Positions 6,944 through 15,427 of a stretch of DNA of 17,280 nucleotides are shown here, piece by piece. A program made the position numbers and the translations under genes. Location of the stretch: NCBI GenBank assembly GCA_004212095.1, contig RXIJ01000020.1, forward strand, positions 1 to 17,280, written 5' to 3'. Every line of letters begins with the position of its first letter. Positions within the stretch are counted from its first letter, which is position 1. The notes beneath the pieces are model-generated. The model had not been told where the DNA came from. It made no database searches and saw only the letters and a program-made list of their open reading frames with translations. Source of the stretch: Methanosarcinales archaeon. GTDB taxonomy: Archaea; Halobacteriota; Methanosarcinia; Methanosarcinales; EX4572-44.

Positions 6944-8418
6944 ATATTTGCCCCCGCGAGTACCATATTAGCACCTGCATGCATAACATCCCATACCAAG
7001 TCCGGTTTTATTCCAAAGTAGATCACAAGTAGTAAGAGTATTGCCATTGAGATCATCTCGTATCTTGCCATATCATGAACATCTCCAAGTTTTTCATTGA
7101 ATACACCAAACATTGCCCTTTGTATTGCCCATAGATGGTAGGCAGCAGTAACTGCGATTCCTCCGAACACTGCTATTAACACATAGACATAAAGAGTTGT
7201 AACAGCGCCTGCAAGTATCGTAAATTCTGCTATAAATCCACTCATTCCAGGTAGTCCAAGAGATGCAAGGAATCCACCTAGCATCAAAAAAGTAAGTTTT
7301 GGCATCTTTTTTACAAGCCCTCCAAGATCATTTATAATTCTTGTGTGAGCTCCATGTTGTATTATTCCACAGGACATAAACAAAATACAAGTAATCAGTC
7401 CATGTGAGAACTGCTGGTACATGGCACCTGTTACAGACAATGGCACAAGGCTTACAAATCCAAGCGTGACATAACCCATGTGACTGATACTGGAATATGC
7501 TACCATCTTTTTTAAGTCCTTCTGGGCAAGTGCAAGGAAAGCTCCGTATACAATGCTCACAACAGCAATGATTGCAATTACGGTTATTATCATTGAGGTG
7601 TTTGTTGTATTTGGAAGCATGGGCAGCATTACTCGAAACAGCCCATAGCCTCCCATCTTAAGAAGAAGAGCTGCAAGGACGACACTGCCTGCGGTTGGTG
7701 CCTCCACATGTGCATCTGGCAGCCATGTATGGAATGGAACAGCCGGCATCTTTACAAGAAAGCCGAATAGCAATGCAAAGAATATGATATCTTTTATTGC
7801 TGGATCAAATCCGCTGTACATCCCTATCAAATAAGCTATATCAAAGCTTGGTACGCCTGTTTTTGCAAGAGCAGTGAAATACAAGCTGAAAATGCCAAGA
7901 AGCATGACCAGACTTGCAACATGTGTATATATAAAGAACTTAATCGCTGCATAGTTCTTGCGAGGGCCTCCCCAGATGCTGATCAAGAAATACATTGGTA
8001 TAAGGGTAACCTCCCAAAATATGTAAAACATGAAGAAGTCGAGTGAAGAGAACACTCCAAGAACTCCAACCTGTTCAAGTAGCAGTAATCCATAGAATTT
8101 ACTTGCCTGTTTGGTTTCACCAAATGCAAATAGAATCGTTAGAGGGATTACAATGTTTGCTAACAGAATCAACGGCATACTGATGCCGTCCACGCCTACA
8201 GCGTATTTGATACCAGCAAGCGGTATCCAATCGTATGATTCTACTACCCACATCTTGGAAGGATCAAGCTGGAAGTACATCTTAACCGTTATAAGCAGCG
8301 GTATGATCGAGGCGATTATTGCTGCATATCGCGCTTGATTTCTTGTTTTAGAGATAAATGCGATGATCGCACCGATTAAAGGTATTACGATCATCAATGA
8401 TATCAGTGGTAGACTCAT
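6940..8418 (-). CDS. fpoM: F420H2 dehydrogenase membrane subunit FpoM (NuoM-like)
   Basis: Antiporter-like proton-translocating subunit, 492 residues, many transmembrane helices. Glu136 in 'FYIFWEVTLIPMYFLI' and Lys223 in 'FGFLVKMPAVPFHTWLPD' are the conserved channel residues of NuoM; 'AHVEAPTAGSVVLAALLLK' and 'AYSSISHMGY' also match. A strong ribosome binding site, GGAGGT, lies a few bases before the ATG. The gene overlaps fpoL and fpoN by 4 bases at its two ends. Confidence 0.95.
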   Translation of the reverse strand: MSLPLISLMIVIPLIGAIIAFISKTRNQARYAAIIASIIPLLITVKMYFQLDPSKMWVVESYDWIPLAGIKYAVGVDGISMPLILLANIVIPLTILFAFGETKQASKFYGLLLLEQVGVLGVFSSLDFFMFYIFWEVTLIPMYFLISIWGGPRKNYAAIKFFIYTHVASLVMLLGIFSLYFTALAKTGVPSFDIAYLIGMYSGFDPAIKDIIFFALLFGFLVKMPAVPFHTWLPDAHVEAPTAGSVVLAALLLKMGGYGLFRVMLPMLPNTTNTSMIITVIAIIAVVSIVYGAFLALAQKDLKKMVAYSSISHMGYVTLGFVSLVPLSVTGAMYQQFSHGLITCILFMSCGIIQHGAHTRIINDLGGLVKKMPKLTFLMLGGFLASLGLPGMSGFIAEFTILAGAVTTLYVYVLIAVFGGIAVTAAYHLWAIQRAMFGVFNEKLGDVHDMARYEMISMAILLLLVIYFGIKPDLVWDVMHAGANMVLAGANI

Positions 8419-10346
8419 AGTATACCTCCTTGTAACAGTAGGATCAGTACGACAACACCGGCCACAACGAAGGCAGCATAGTGTTGTACTACTCCTGTTT
8501 GTATACGCCTGATGAATTCTCCAATGGTGATAATGACATAACTTATGCCATCAATAATGCCATCAATGATCCTGCGATCGATAAATTCTCCAAGCAACGC
8601 AAGTACTCGGTATACGATTGTTATTGCTATGAATTCAATGTATATCTTCTGCTGATAGTAACGGTTTAGCAGTAAATTGTATATGGGATTTCTTTTGGAT
8701 ACGATGCTACTCATGTTAATGACTCTCTTACTATATATTAGCCATGAAATCACAAATCCAAGCACTCCAACGATGATTGGCATGTAGAACAATATGGTGG
8801 GAGGATGTGCGTGTTCTGTTGCAATATGGTGGCCGCCGATCGCTGCCGCGTCTTCTATCAAATTCTCTGAATAGGTGTGTTCTAAGAAGCCTCCGAATGC
8901 TCCATGTGCCACAAGCCCAAAGACCAGTGCAAGTATTGCAAGAATGATCAAAGGAACGGTCATTGAAGGTGGCGATTCGTGTGCATGGTAATTTGTTCTT
9001 GGCTTTCCAGCAAACGCCATAAACCAGAGTCTGTAGGTATATATGCTGGTTAAAAGAGCTGCTATGATGCCCATAGCATAGAGTGCCATACTACCTGTAT
9101 GTATCCCATAAGCATATGTTCCTTCTATGATTGCATCCTTACTGAAGAAGCCAGCCGTCGGTGGTATTCCTGTTAGGGCAAGAGATGCTATAAGCATGGT
9201 GATGGCTGTTATCTTCATCTTACTGAATGCTCCACCCATCTGGCGTAAATCCTGGAGTCCGAGACCGTGAATCACACTGCCAGCGCACAGGAAGAGCAGT
9301 GCTTTGAAAAACGCATGACTGATAAGGTGAAACATCGACACGCCTACTACTTCAGCCCCTATTACGATTCCTGTTCCGAGTGCGAGCATCATGTAACCAA
9401 GTTGACTTACTGTAGAATATGCAAGCACCCGTTTGATGTCGTTCATCACAAGCCCCATGGTGGCTGCAAAGATTGCTGTGAAACCTCCAATGTATGCTAC
9501 AACTGTGAGTGCATCAGGGGAAGCAAGGAAAATCGGGAATGTACGTGCCACTAAATATACACCTGCTGTAACCATGGTTGCAGCGTGAATGAGCGCTGAA
9601 ACCGTTGTTGGACCTTCCATCGCATCAGGCAGCCATATATGCAGAGGGAACTGGCCACTCTTACCTACTGCGCCTCCGAAAAAGAGAAGTGTTATTACTG
9701 TTAGCTGACTCGGCGGTATGTGTCCGATTGCTGCAAACATTGTCTGGAATTGTAGGAGGTATGCTCCATCTGGTATTTGGAAATCTCTAATGTTTAAATA
9801 GAGTATGATAATCCCTGCAAGGAACAGTACATCACCTACTCGTGTTACAAGAAAAGCTTTTTTTGCGGCTGCTGCTGCTGTTGGTTTGCGATACCAAAAT
9901 CCAATAAGCAGATACGAACATAAACCAACAAGCTCCCAAAAGATGAAAAACTGGAGTATGTTATCTGATAAGACTACTCCCAGCATGGCTGTTGTAAACA
10001 GTGCTGTTTCTGCAAAGTATCTTGGCTTTGCATGATCGTGTGACATATATCCAACTGAATATACATGGATTAGGAAACTTACAAAAGATACCATGCACAG
10101 CATCACTGCTGCAAGAGGATCAATTAGTATCCCAAAGTTAAGTATGGCAAACCAGGGCCATGACTGTTCTACACAGCCTGAAGGATATATTTCTATTAGA
10201 ATACCTGCTGATATGACAAATGCGGAAAAAACTGCAATGACGGATAAAATTCCTCCATTAGCAGGAAATTTCTTCCCAAAAAATAACGTCAGTACAAAAG
10301 CAATTACTGGTAATAGTATGATTAGATATGCGAAATCTTGGAACAT
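8415..10346 (-). CDS. fpoL: F420H2 dehydrogenase membrane subunit FpoL (NuoL-like)
   Basis: Largest antiporter-like subunit, at the far end of the proton-pumping arm; 643 residues. Glu138 in 'FFIFWELVGLCSYLLIGFWY' and Lys229 in 'GGAVGKSGQFPLHIWLPDA' are the expected charged residues, and 'MEGPTTVSALIHAATMVTAG' is the NuoL signature. A histidine-rich loop (around residues 495-515, HESP further upstream and 'GGHHIATEHAHPP') precedes the C-terminal part. The extension ends in a final transmembrane segment, as expected for the lateral helix that ties NuoL to the other pump subunits. A GGTGGT-type ribosome binding site precedes the ATG, one base after the fpoK stop. Confidence 0.95.
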   Translation of the reverse strand: MFQDFAYLIILLPVIAFVLTLFFGKKFPANGGILSVIAVFSAFVISAGILIEIYPSGCVEQSWPWFAILNFGILIDPLAAVMLCMVSFVSFLIHVYSVGYMSHDHAKPRYFAETALFTTAMLGVVLSDNILQFFIFWELVGLCSYLLIGFWYRKPTAAAAAKKAFLVTRVGDVLFLAGIIILYLNIRDFQIPDGAYLLQFQTMFAAIGHIPPSQLTVITLLFFGGAVGKSGQFPLHIWLPDAMEGPTTVSALIHAATMVTAGVYLVARTFPIFLASPDALTVVAYIGGFTAIFAATMGLVMNDIKRVLAYSTVSQLGYMMLALGTGIVIGAEVVGVSMFHLISHAFFKALLFLCAGSVIHGLGLQDLRQMGGAFSKMKITAITMLIASLALTGIPPTAGFFSKDAIIEGTYAYGIHTGSMALYAMGIIAALLTSIYTYRLWFMAFAGKPRTNYHAHESPPSMTVPLIILAILALVFGLVAHGAFGGFLEHTYSENLIEDAAAIGGHHIATEHAHPPTILFYMPIIVGVLGFVISWLIYSKRVINMSSIVSKRNPIYNLLLNRYYQQKIYIEFIAITIVYRVLALLGEFIDRRIIDGIIDGISYVIITIGEFIRRIQTGVVQHYAAFVVAGVVVLILLLQGGIL

Positions 10347-10347
10347 T

Positions 10348-10650
10348 TTACCACCTCAGGATGTTGATATCATGAAGATTGATCGTGTCTCGTACCCTGA
10401 ACAATGCTATTAATATTGCAAATCCAATAGCTGCTTCTGCTGCTGCTATAGCAATTGAAAACAGTGCGAACACCTGTCCTGTGCTGTTTCCGTGATAGCT
10501 TGAAAATGCTATTAAATTGAGATTTGCAGAATTCAACAATATCTCAATACACATTAGTATTCTGATACCATTTCTCTGTGAGAGTACACCGTATATTCCA
10601 ATCGCGAATAGCACGCCTGATAAAAGAATGTAATAGTTAAGTGGAACCAT
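10348..10650 (-). CDS. fpoK: F420H2 dehydrogenase membrane subunit FpoK (NuoK-like)
   Basis: 100-residue, three-helix membrane subunit. Glu36 in 'MCIEILLNSANLNL' and Glu72 in 'AAAEAAIGFAILIALFR' stand at the same numbers as the two essential glutamates of E. coli NuoK, which carry protons across the membrane part. Its start overlaps the upstream fpoJ stop by one base (TAATG), so translation is probably coupled. Confidence 0.95.
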   Translation of the reverse strand: MVPLNYYILLSGVLFAIGIYGVLSQRNGIRILMCIEILLNSANLNLIAFSSYHGNSTGQVFALFSIAIAAAEAAIGFAILIALFRVRDTINLHDINILRW

Positions 10651-10892
10651 TATTCACTGTCTCCATTTTTACGAGCAAGATATATAGCACCAATCAATGA
10701 TGCAAGCAGAAGGATGGAGAGCACCTCAAAGGCAAGTATAAAGTCCTTGAATATGGCGTTGGCAATCAATGGAAGTGTAAGATATGTTGGCTCTCCAAAT
10801 TTTATTCCAACAACTGATATGGCATACGCACCAAGAAATGTGATGGCAATGATACCTGATATGAATTTATAGACCAGTCCCATTGTATCCAT
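10650..10892 (-). CDS. fpoJ: FpoJ, C-terminal part (NuoJ-like)
   Basis: 80 residues with two to three membrane segments; 'FKDFILAFEVLSILLLASL' followed by 'IGAIYLARK' is the C-terminal half of NuoJ. In this cluster NuoJ is encoded by two neighbouring genes, as I recall for Methanosarcina fpo operons, so the split is likely natural rather than a frameshift. The ribosome binding site GGAGGTG, 7 bases before the ATG at 10892, supports independent translation; a second in-frame ATG lies 9 bases further in. It starts one base after the stop of the N-terminal partner. Confidence 0.9.
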   Translation of the reverse strand: MDTMGLVYKFISGIIAITFLGAYAISVVGIKFGEPTYLTLPLIANAIFKDFILAFEVLSILLLASLIGAIYLARKNGDSE

Positions 10893-10893
10893 T

Positions 10894-11160
10894 TTATGGC
10901 ACCTCCGATCTGCGTGTTAACATTATTGCAAATAGAATCAATGTAACCACCGCCCCAACATACACCAGTACCTGTATAGAGGCAACGAACTCTGCGTTCA
11001 ATGTAACATACATTGCAGCAAGAGCTATCATCAAACCTGCAAGATACACAGCACTGTGGACGATGTTTTTTGCATGCACTACCATCAATGAACAGAAGAC
11101 TGCTGCTGCTCCAATGATGATAAACACAAACAAACCTAAATCTGGATTGGTTAATAACAT
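10894..11160 (-). CDS. fpoJ: FpoJ, N-terminal part (NuoJ-like)
   Basis: 88 residues, three membrane segments. 'KNIVHSAVYLAGLMIALAAM' and 'EFVASIQVLVYVGAVVTL' are the conserved third-helix and following regions of NuoJ, the segment that changes between pi-bulge and alpha-helix during turnover in complex I. It ends cleanly at 'TRRSEVP' before the C-terminal partner. It follows fpoI by 7 bases. Together the two parts make a NuoJ of about 168 residues, the usual size. Confidence 0.9.
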   Translation of the reverse strand: MLLTNPDLGLFVFIIIGAAAVFCSLMVVHAKNIVHSAVYLAGLMIALAAMYVTLNAEFVASIQVLVYVGAVVTLILFAIMLTRRSEVP

Positions 11161-11167
11161 ATTTTTT

Positions 11168-11572
11168 TCACTCCGTAACTAACAGTCTGTCAGGGTCGTA
11201 TACTAAAGTATCTCTGCCCCGCTGTGCGAGTTCATATTCGCCGGTCATTTGCATAGCATCCATGGGACATGTGTCTACACAGAGACCACAGAACATACAC
11301 TGTCCAATATTTACCTGTGGATACCAGCCTTTGTTGTGCCGCACTATTTGTATGGAATTATTAGGGCAGTTCATTTCACAGATACCGCATCCTATACATT
11401 TGTTTTTATCTACAGAATGAAGCCCTCTGAATCTTTGTGTTATCTCCATTCGCTCGTAAGGATACTGAACAGTAACTACCGGGCGATTACCAATCTTGAA
11501 GAAGTGTTTTATCGTAACCACAAGTCCCTTTATTATGCCAAGCATCAGCCAGTTTCGGTTTATCCATGTCAT
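11168..11572 (-). CDS. fpoI: F420H2 dehydrogenase iron-sulfur subunit FpoI (NuoI-like)
   Basis: 134-residue ferredoxin-like subunit carrying two [4Fe-4S] clusters that pass electrons toward FpoB. Cysteines are at 59, 62, 65 and 69 (CIGCGICEMNCP) and at 92, 95, 98 and 102 (CMFCGLCVDTCP), both complete. The N-terminal amphipathic stretch ('IIKGLVVTIKHFFK') is typical of NuoI, lying along the membrane. Its ATG overlaps the fpoH stop by one base (TAATG). Confidence 0.96.
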   Translation of the reverse strand: MTWINRNWLMLGIIKGLVVTIKHFFKIGNRPVVTVQYPYERMEITQRFRGLHSVDKNKCIGCGICEMNCPNNSIQIVRHNKGWYPQVNIGQCMFCGLCVDTCPMDAMQMTGEYELAQRGRDTLVYDPDRLLVTE

Positions 11573-12624
11573 TACAACACGCCTCCTGCAACAAGAAGTC
11601 CGGTTATAAACAAGTTAAGTAAAGCAAGAGGTATCATCACTTTCCATCCAATGCTGAGTATCTGGTCAACCCTGACTCTTGGAACCGTACCACGCAACCA
11701 TATTGTAAAGAATACGATTGCCAGTACTTTGATTGTGAACCATCCAACCGACATGATAACTACTGGAATTCCTGGTATCAGTGGTCCCTGCCATCCGCCA
11801 AAGTATAACGTTGCCATAATAGCTGAAATACCAAAAAGATGCGCATATTCAGCAAGGAAGAAAAAAGCGAATTTCATGCCGCTGTATTCTGTGAAAAAAC
11901 CAGCTACAAACTCCGATTCAGACTCGTGAAGGTCAAATGGTATTCTGCTCATTTCAGCAATAGCAGCTATCAAAAAAATAATGAAACCGAGTGGCTGGAG
12001 AAACACAAACCATGTCTTTTCGCCCTGCGCTAGCACAATATCCTGCATGCTGAGTGATCCTGTGATTAACACCACTCCAATTACCGTAAGCACCATTGGA
12101 ATCTCGTAGCTGATATCCTGTGCTACAGCACGGAGTGATCCAAGAAGTGCGTACTTGTTGTCTGATGCCCACCCGGCAATAAGTACTCCAACAGGTGATA
12201 TTGCTGATATAGCCATGATGTAAAGTATACCCACAGGCAGGTCTGATACGATAGCGCCCTGTCCAAATGGCATAGGAATAAACACAAGAATTGATGGAAC
12301 AAATACGATTAATGGTGCAATAAAGTATAGCCATTTATCAGCACGTTTTGGCGTTATGTCTTCTTTGGTAAGTAGCTTGATACCGTCAACAATCGGCTGC
12401 AACAAACCATGCGGACCGGTTATCATTGGGCCACGTCGAACCTGTATATGGCCAAGCACTTTTCGCTCCATCCAGGTAAAGAACATCACCATCAGAGACA
12501 CCTCAACCAGAATAAGTATTGCTATAAAAAGTACGATTATAATCTTTGGTACGATTGAATCTCCAAATGAAATTCCAACCAGGCTTAACAGGTATACGAT
12601 ATTATCATAAATAGTCTGAGTCAT
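11572..12624 (-). CDS. fpoH: F420H2 dehydrogenase membrane subunit FpoH (NuoH-like)
   Basis: 350-residue membrane subunit that forms the quinone-type cavity, here presumably for methanophenazine, together with FpoB and FpoD. 'ERKVLGHIQVRRGP' (53-66) and the acidic loop 'PFDLHESESEFVAGFFTEYS' (229-248) are NuoH signatures that link electron transfer to pumping. About eight membrane helices are expected. Length is normal; the start overlaps fpoD by 4 bases. Confidence 0.96.
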   Translation of the reverse strand: MTQTIYDNIVYLLSLVGISFGDSIVPKIIIVLFIAILILVEVSLMVMFFTWMERKVLGHIQVRRGPMITGPHGLLQPIVDGIKLLTKEDITPKRADKWLYFIAPLIVFVPSILVFIPMPFGQGAIVSDLPVGILYIMAISAISPVGVLIAGWASDNKYALLGSLRAVAQDISYEIPMVLTVIGVVLITGSLSMQDIVLAQGEKTWFVFLQPLGFIIFLIAAIAEMSRIPFDLHESESEFVAGFFTEYSGMKFAFFFLAEYAHLFGISAIMATLYFGGWQGPLIPGIPVVIMSVGWFTIKVLAIVFFTIWLRGTVPRVRVDQILSIGWKVMIPLALLNLFITGLLVAGGVL

Positions 12625-13727
12625 CGGTCAACATCTCCTAAACAAATATCAACGATTCCAAATACAGCTACCAGATCAGAAATTTTTAGACCTTTGACCA
12701 TTTGTGGCAGAGCTATGAGATTACAGAATGATGGCGAGCGAATCTTAACCCTGTACGGATGCTCACTCCCATCGCTTACAATATAAAATCCAAGCTCGCC
12801 TTTGGGTGCTTCTATGCGGCTATACGATTCACCTCTTACCGGTTTAAATATTCTTGGAAAATACGGTGTGCTGACAGGGCCTTGTAGACGCTCAATAGCA
12901 TCAAGAGCCTGTTCTGCAATATGCAGCGATTCACGCATTTCATCCATTCGTACGACATATCGTGCATAAGTATCACACTCATTTCTGGTGCACACCTTAA
13001 AATCAAGTTCATCATATACAGAATATGGGTCATCCTTTCTTATATCATAGGAAACACCTGAACCACGAAGCATCGGCCCTGTAACTCCATAATTTATGGC
13101 ATCTTTGGGATTGAGCATTCCAATGCCCTTCAGTCTCATCTTAACAATCTCATTATCATTAAGAAGTTCGGCATACTCATCGATTCGAGATGGCAGTTCT
13201 TTTAAAAGTGCCCGTGTTTTATCAATAAATCCTTCCGGAATATCCCCGCGCACTCCACCGGGTCGAATATAGTTAAAAGTTATTCTTGCACCCGAAAGAG
13301 ACTCAAACAGTTCAAGTATATTATGTCTATCACGGAAGCAATACATAATAGGGGTGCTTGCTGCAAGATCAAGGAAGAGTGTGCCTGTAAAAAGCATGTG
13401 GTTCACAATTCTTCCAAGTTCCATCACAAGAACACGTAGATATTCTCCTCTCCGCGGAACAGTGATACCTGCTAAATCCTCCACTGCTTTGGTGTAAGCA
13501 TAGTTATTGGTCATTCCTGAAATATAATCAAGACGATCAGTATATGGTACGAATTGAAGATACGATCTGCTTTCTGCAATTTTCTCCAGACCGCGATGAA
13601 GTTGACCCAATACCATTTCAGTATCCTTGATAGTTTCTCCATCCATTCGTAATACAAAACGCAGAACACCGTGAGTACTTGGATGTACAGGACCAACATT
13701 TATGGTGAACTCTTCAGTTTCTGTCAT
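12621..13727 (-). CDS. fpoD: F420H2 dehydrogenase subunit FpoD (NuoD-like)
   Basis: 368-residue soluble connecting-arm subunit, homologous to complex I 49-kDa/NuoD and the large subunit of [NiFe] hydrogenases but without the nickel-binding cysteines. 'VGPVHPSTHGVLRF' (11-24, including the His of the quinone headgroup site) and 'LGQLHRGLEK' (41-50) are diagnostic, and 'DICLGDVDR' is the normal end of the family. A strong ribosome binding site, GGAGGT, precedes the ATG, even though the gene starts 14 bases inside fpoC. Confidence 0.96.
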   Translation of the reverse strand: MTETEEFTINVGPVHPSTHGVLRFVLRMDGETIKDTEMVLGQLHRGLEKIAESRSYLQFVPYTDRLDYISGMTNNYAYTKAVEDLAGITVPRRGEYLRVLVMELGRIVNHMLFTGTLFLDLAASTPIMYCFRDRHNILELFESLSGARITFNYIRPGGVRGDIPEGFIDKTRALLKELPSRIDEYAELLNDNEIVKMRLKGIGMLNPKDAINYGVTGPMLRGSGVSYDIRKDDPYSVYDELDFKVCTRNECDTYARYVVRMDEMRESLHIAEQALDAIERLQGPVSTPYFPRIFKPVRGESYSRIEAPKGELGFYIVSDGSEHPYRVKIRSPSFCNLIALPQMVKGLKISDLVAVFGIVDICLGDVDR

Positions 13728-14238
13728 GCAAGACCTCCTTTCTCAATAACTTTGAAGCATCAGTTGTTACCACATCAGAACCATCCTCTCCAATAATCAC
13801 ATACTGATCAATCGTAAGATCGTAATCTTTTCGAAGCGGGTACCCAATCCATCCTTCTGGCAGAAGAATCCTTCGAAGATCCGGATGATTATCAAATGTT
13901 ATGCCAAGTAAATCGTATGTCTCTCGCTCCATCCAGTCTGCCCCACGCCATACTGACGTGACGGAATTCACAACCGGCATACTTCGATCGATTTTAACCT
14001 TTAATACCACATTTTCTTTACGAGTGTACGACCATAGATGATACACCACTTCCATCCACTCAACATAATCCACACCTGAGATCATGGAGAGGTGATCAAA
14101 TCCCGACTCATATAAGAATCCACACACATCAACGAGTGATTCTTTTTTTATCAGCATGCCTTCCTTTCCATCATTCTGAGTATAAGTTTCAACAACAACT
14201 TCTTCAAATCTGTTTTTAACATCATCAGTAGTGCTCAT
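13714..14238 (-). CDS. fpoC: F420H2 dehydrogenase subunit FpoC (NuoC-like)
   Basis: 174-residue soluble connecting-arm subunit. 'ERETYDLLGI' (104-113), 'HPDLRRILLPEGW' (118-130) and 'PLRKDYD' (134-140) form the NuoC/30-kDa signature. It is separate from FpoD, unlike the NuoCD fusion of enteric bacteria. It overlaps fpoB by 4 bases upstream and fpoD by 14 bases downstream. Confidence 0.95.
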   Translation of the reverse strand: MSTTDDVKNRFEEVVVETYTQNDGKEGMLIKKESLVDVCGFLYESGFDHLSMISGVDYVEWMEVVYHLWSYTRKENVVLKVKIDRSMPVVNSVTSVWRGADWMERETYDLLGITFDNHPDLRRILLPEGWIGYPLRKDYDLTIDQYVIIGEDGSDVVTTDASKLLRKEVLHDRN

Positions 14239-14825
14239 TTATTAAACCCCCATTCAATGCCAATGCCTTCTTCTTTGATGAGTTTTCGAAGCTGGATAAA
14301 GCCGTAGAGCCATGCTTCAGGTCTTGGTGGACATCCTGGAATATATATATCCACAGGAATGATCTGATCAACACCCTTAATCACTGAATAGGAGTCCACG
14401 AATGGACCTCCTGAGATAGCACAGCTTCCAACAGCAATCACCCACTTGGGCTCAGCCATCTGCTCATATAACCGTTTCAAACGCGGCGCCATTCTCTTCG
14501 AAAGTGTTCCTGCCACAAACAACAACTCAGACTGTCTTGGGGTTGCCCTGAATACTTCACTGCCAAAACGAGCAAGATCGTAATGACTCATACTCACAGC
14601 CATCATCTCAATAGCACAACAAGCAAGCCCTGACGTAACAGGCCATATCGATGTAAGACGGCCCCAGTTAATAATCTGATCAACAGCAGCCAGAATAATA
14701 TTCTGGTCTCTCTTTTTAGCACGGTCCCCTGAATAAAGCAGCGTATTTACAAGATCTGTACTTCTTAGATCTGCTGCTGCACTGACCTTCTTTGCTCTAA
14801 ACTTATCAGTATCTACTGAATCCAC
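14235..14825 (-). CDS. fpoB: F420H2 dehydrogenase iron-sulfur subunit FpoB (NuoB-like)
   Basis: 196 residues; holds the N2-type [4Fe-4S] cluster that passes electrons to the membrane carrier. Cluster ligands are visible: adjacent Cys69-Cys70 ('GLACCAIEMM'), Cys135 ('VGSCAISGGPF') and Cys165 ('IPGCPPRPE'), the NuoB pattern. The start is a GTG at 14823-14825, inside the 3' end of fpoA (13-base overlap), with AAGGAGG 7-9 bases before it. The N-terminal stretch before residue 40 is polar and variable. Confidence 0.95.
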   Translation of the reverse strand: MDSVDTDKFRAKKVSAAADLRSTDLVNTLLYSGDRAKKRDQNIILAAVDQIINWGRLTSIWPVTSGLACCAIEMMAVSMSHYDLARFGSEVFRATPRQSELLFVAGTLSKRMAPRLKRLYEQMAEPKWVIAVGSCAISGGPFVDSYSVIKGVDQIIPVDIYIPGCPPRPEAWLYGFIQLRKLIKEEGIGIEWGFNK

Positions 14826-15181
14826 TCGAGTGCCTCCTTTTTCACAAGATATACAAGACCTATACCCAATATCCCAATAAAGATAAACATTTCAACAAAG
14901 CTGACAAATCCAAGCTCTCTGAACTGAACAGCCCATGCATACAAGAATATCATCTCAACATCGAAGATAAGAAATGCAATTGCATAAAGATAATACTGGA
15001 CGTTGTGGTAAATTTTGGTATCGCCAATCGTTATCTCACCGCATTCATAAATATCACTTTTAACTGCTGATGGAACAGATGGTCGTAATAATCGAGATAA
15101 AAAAAAAGCAATGAAAACAAAGGCAACACCAACGATTGTTAACATAGCAACTGGAAGATAGTTATCGACAACGCTCATCAT
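14813..15181 (-). CDS. fpoA: F420H2 dehydrogenase membrane subunit FpoA (NuoA-like), first fpo gene
   Basis: 122 residues, three membrane helices. 'SDIYECGEITIGD' and 'FLIFDVEMIFLYAWAV' are the NuoA signatures, including the conserved acidic residues. There are two adjacent ATGs (15181 and 15178) and no ribosome binding site, but a TATA box at 15205-15218 places the transcript start only a few bases upstream, so the message is nearly leaderless. FpoP, which in my recollection heads the Methanosarcina operon, is absent. Confidence 0.95.
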   Translation of the reverse strand: MMSVVDNYLPVAMLTIVGVAFVFIAFFLSRLLRPSVPSAVKSDIYECGEITIGDTKIYHNVQYYLYAIAFLIFDVEMIFLYAWAVQFRELGFVSFVEMFIFIGILGIGLVYLVKKEALEWIQ

Positions 15182-15427
15182 AATAAATTGTTAGTTGAGC
15201 TAATGGTATAAAAAGATTATGAAACTATTTCATCGCTCAGGTCCACCGCATAGATACTTGTGGATGAATTGGAAACTATCTATAAACCTAAAAATATTCA
15301 GTCCATTATTTGTACAATGTGAGTACAGCTATTATAGCCTGGTTCTACAGGATTAACATCTGCTCATAATGTGAGTGGAAGTAAACGAATCTTTATAATC
15401 TTCAACCGACCACCAGATGCAAAAACG
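15182..15427 (-). promoter_or_regulatory. hdrB-fpoA intergenic region with fpo promoter and paired elements
   Basis: The minus strand has AATCTTTTTATACC (15205-15218), a strong archaeal TATA box about 30 bases before the fpoA ATG. Further upstream are two copies of AATGTGAGT (plus-strand sense), at 15316-15324 and 15368-15376, 52 bases apart or about five helical turns. The first lies inside an imperfect palindrome with TGTAC/GTACA arms (15311-15327). These could be regulator binding sites. A second AT-rich TATA-like stretch lies near 15400 (plus strand TTTATAATC). No gene is seen here. Confidence 0.55.

Noticed and set aside
9267..9554. Plus-strand His/Cys-rich frame inside fpoL
   Set aside because: The CxxC look is an antisense artefact of the NuoL membrane-helix codons; fpoL on the other strand is unmistakable.
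10650..11160. Frameshift or sequencing error in fpoJ
   Set aside because: Both parts have clean ends, and the second has its own GGAGGTG ribosome binding site, so a natural split is more likely.
11249..11929. 226-residue plus-strand frame across fpoI and fpoH
   Set aside because: Antisense to two well-supported genes and spans their junction; no family features.
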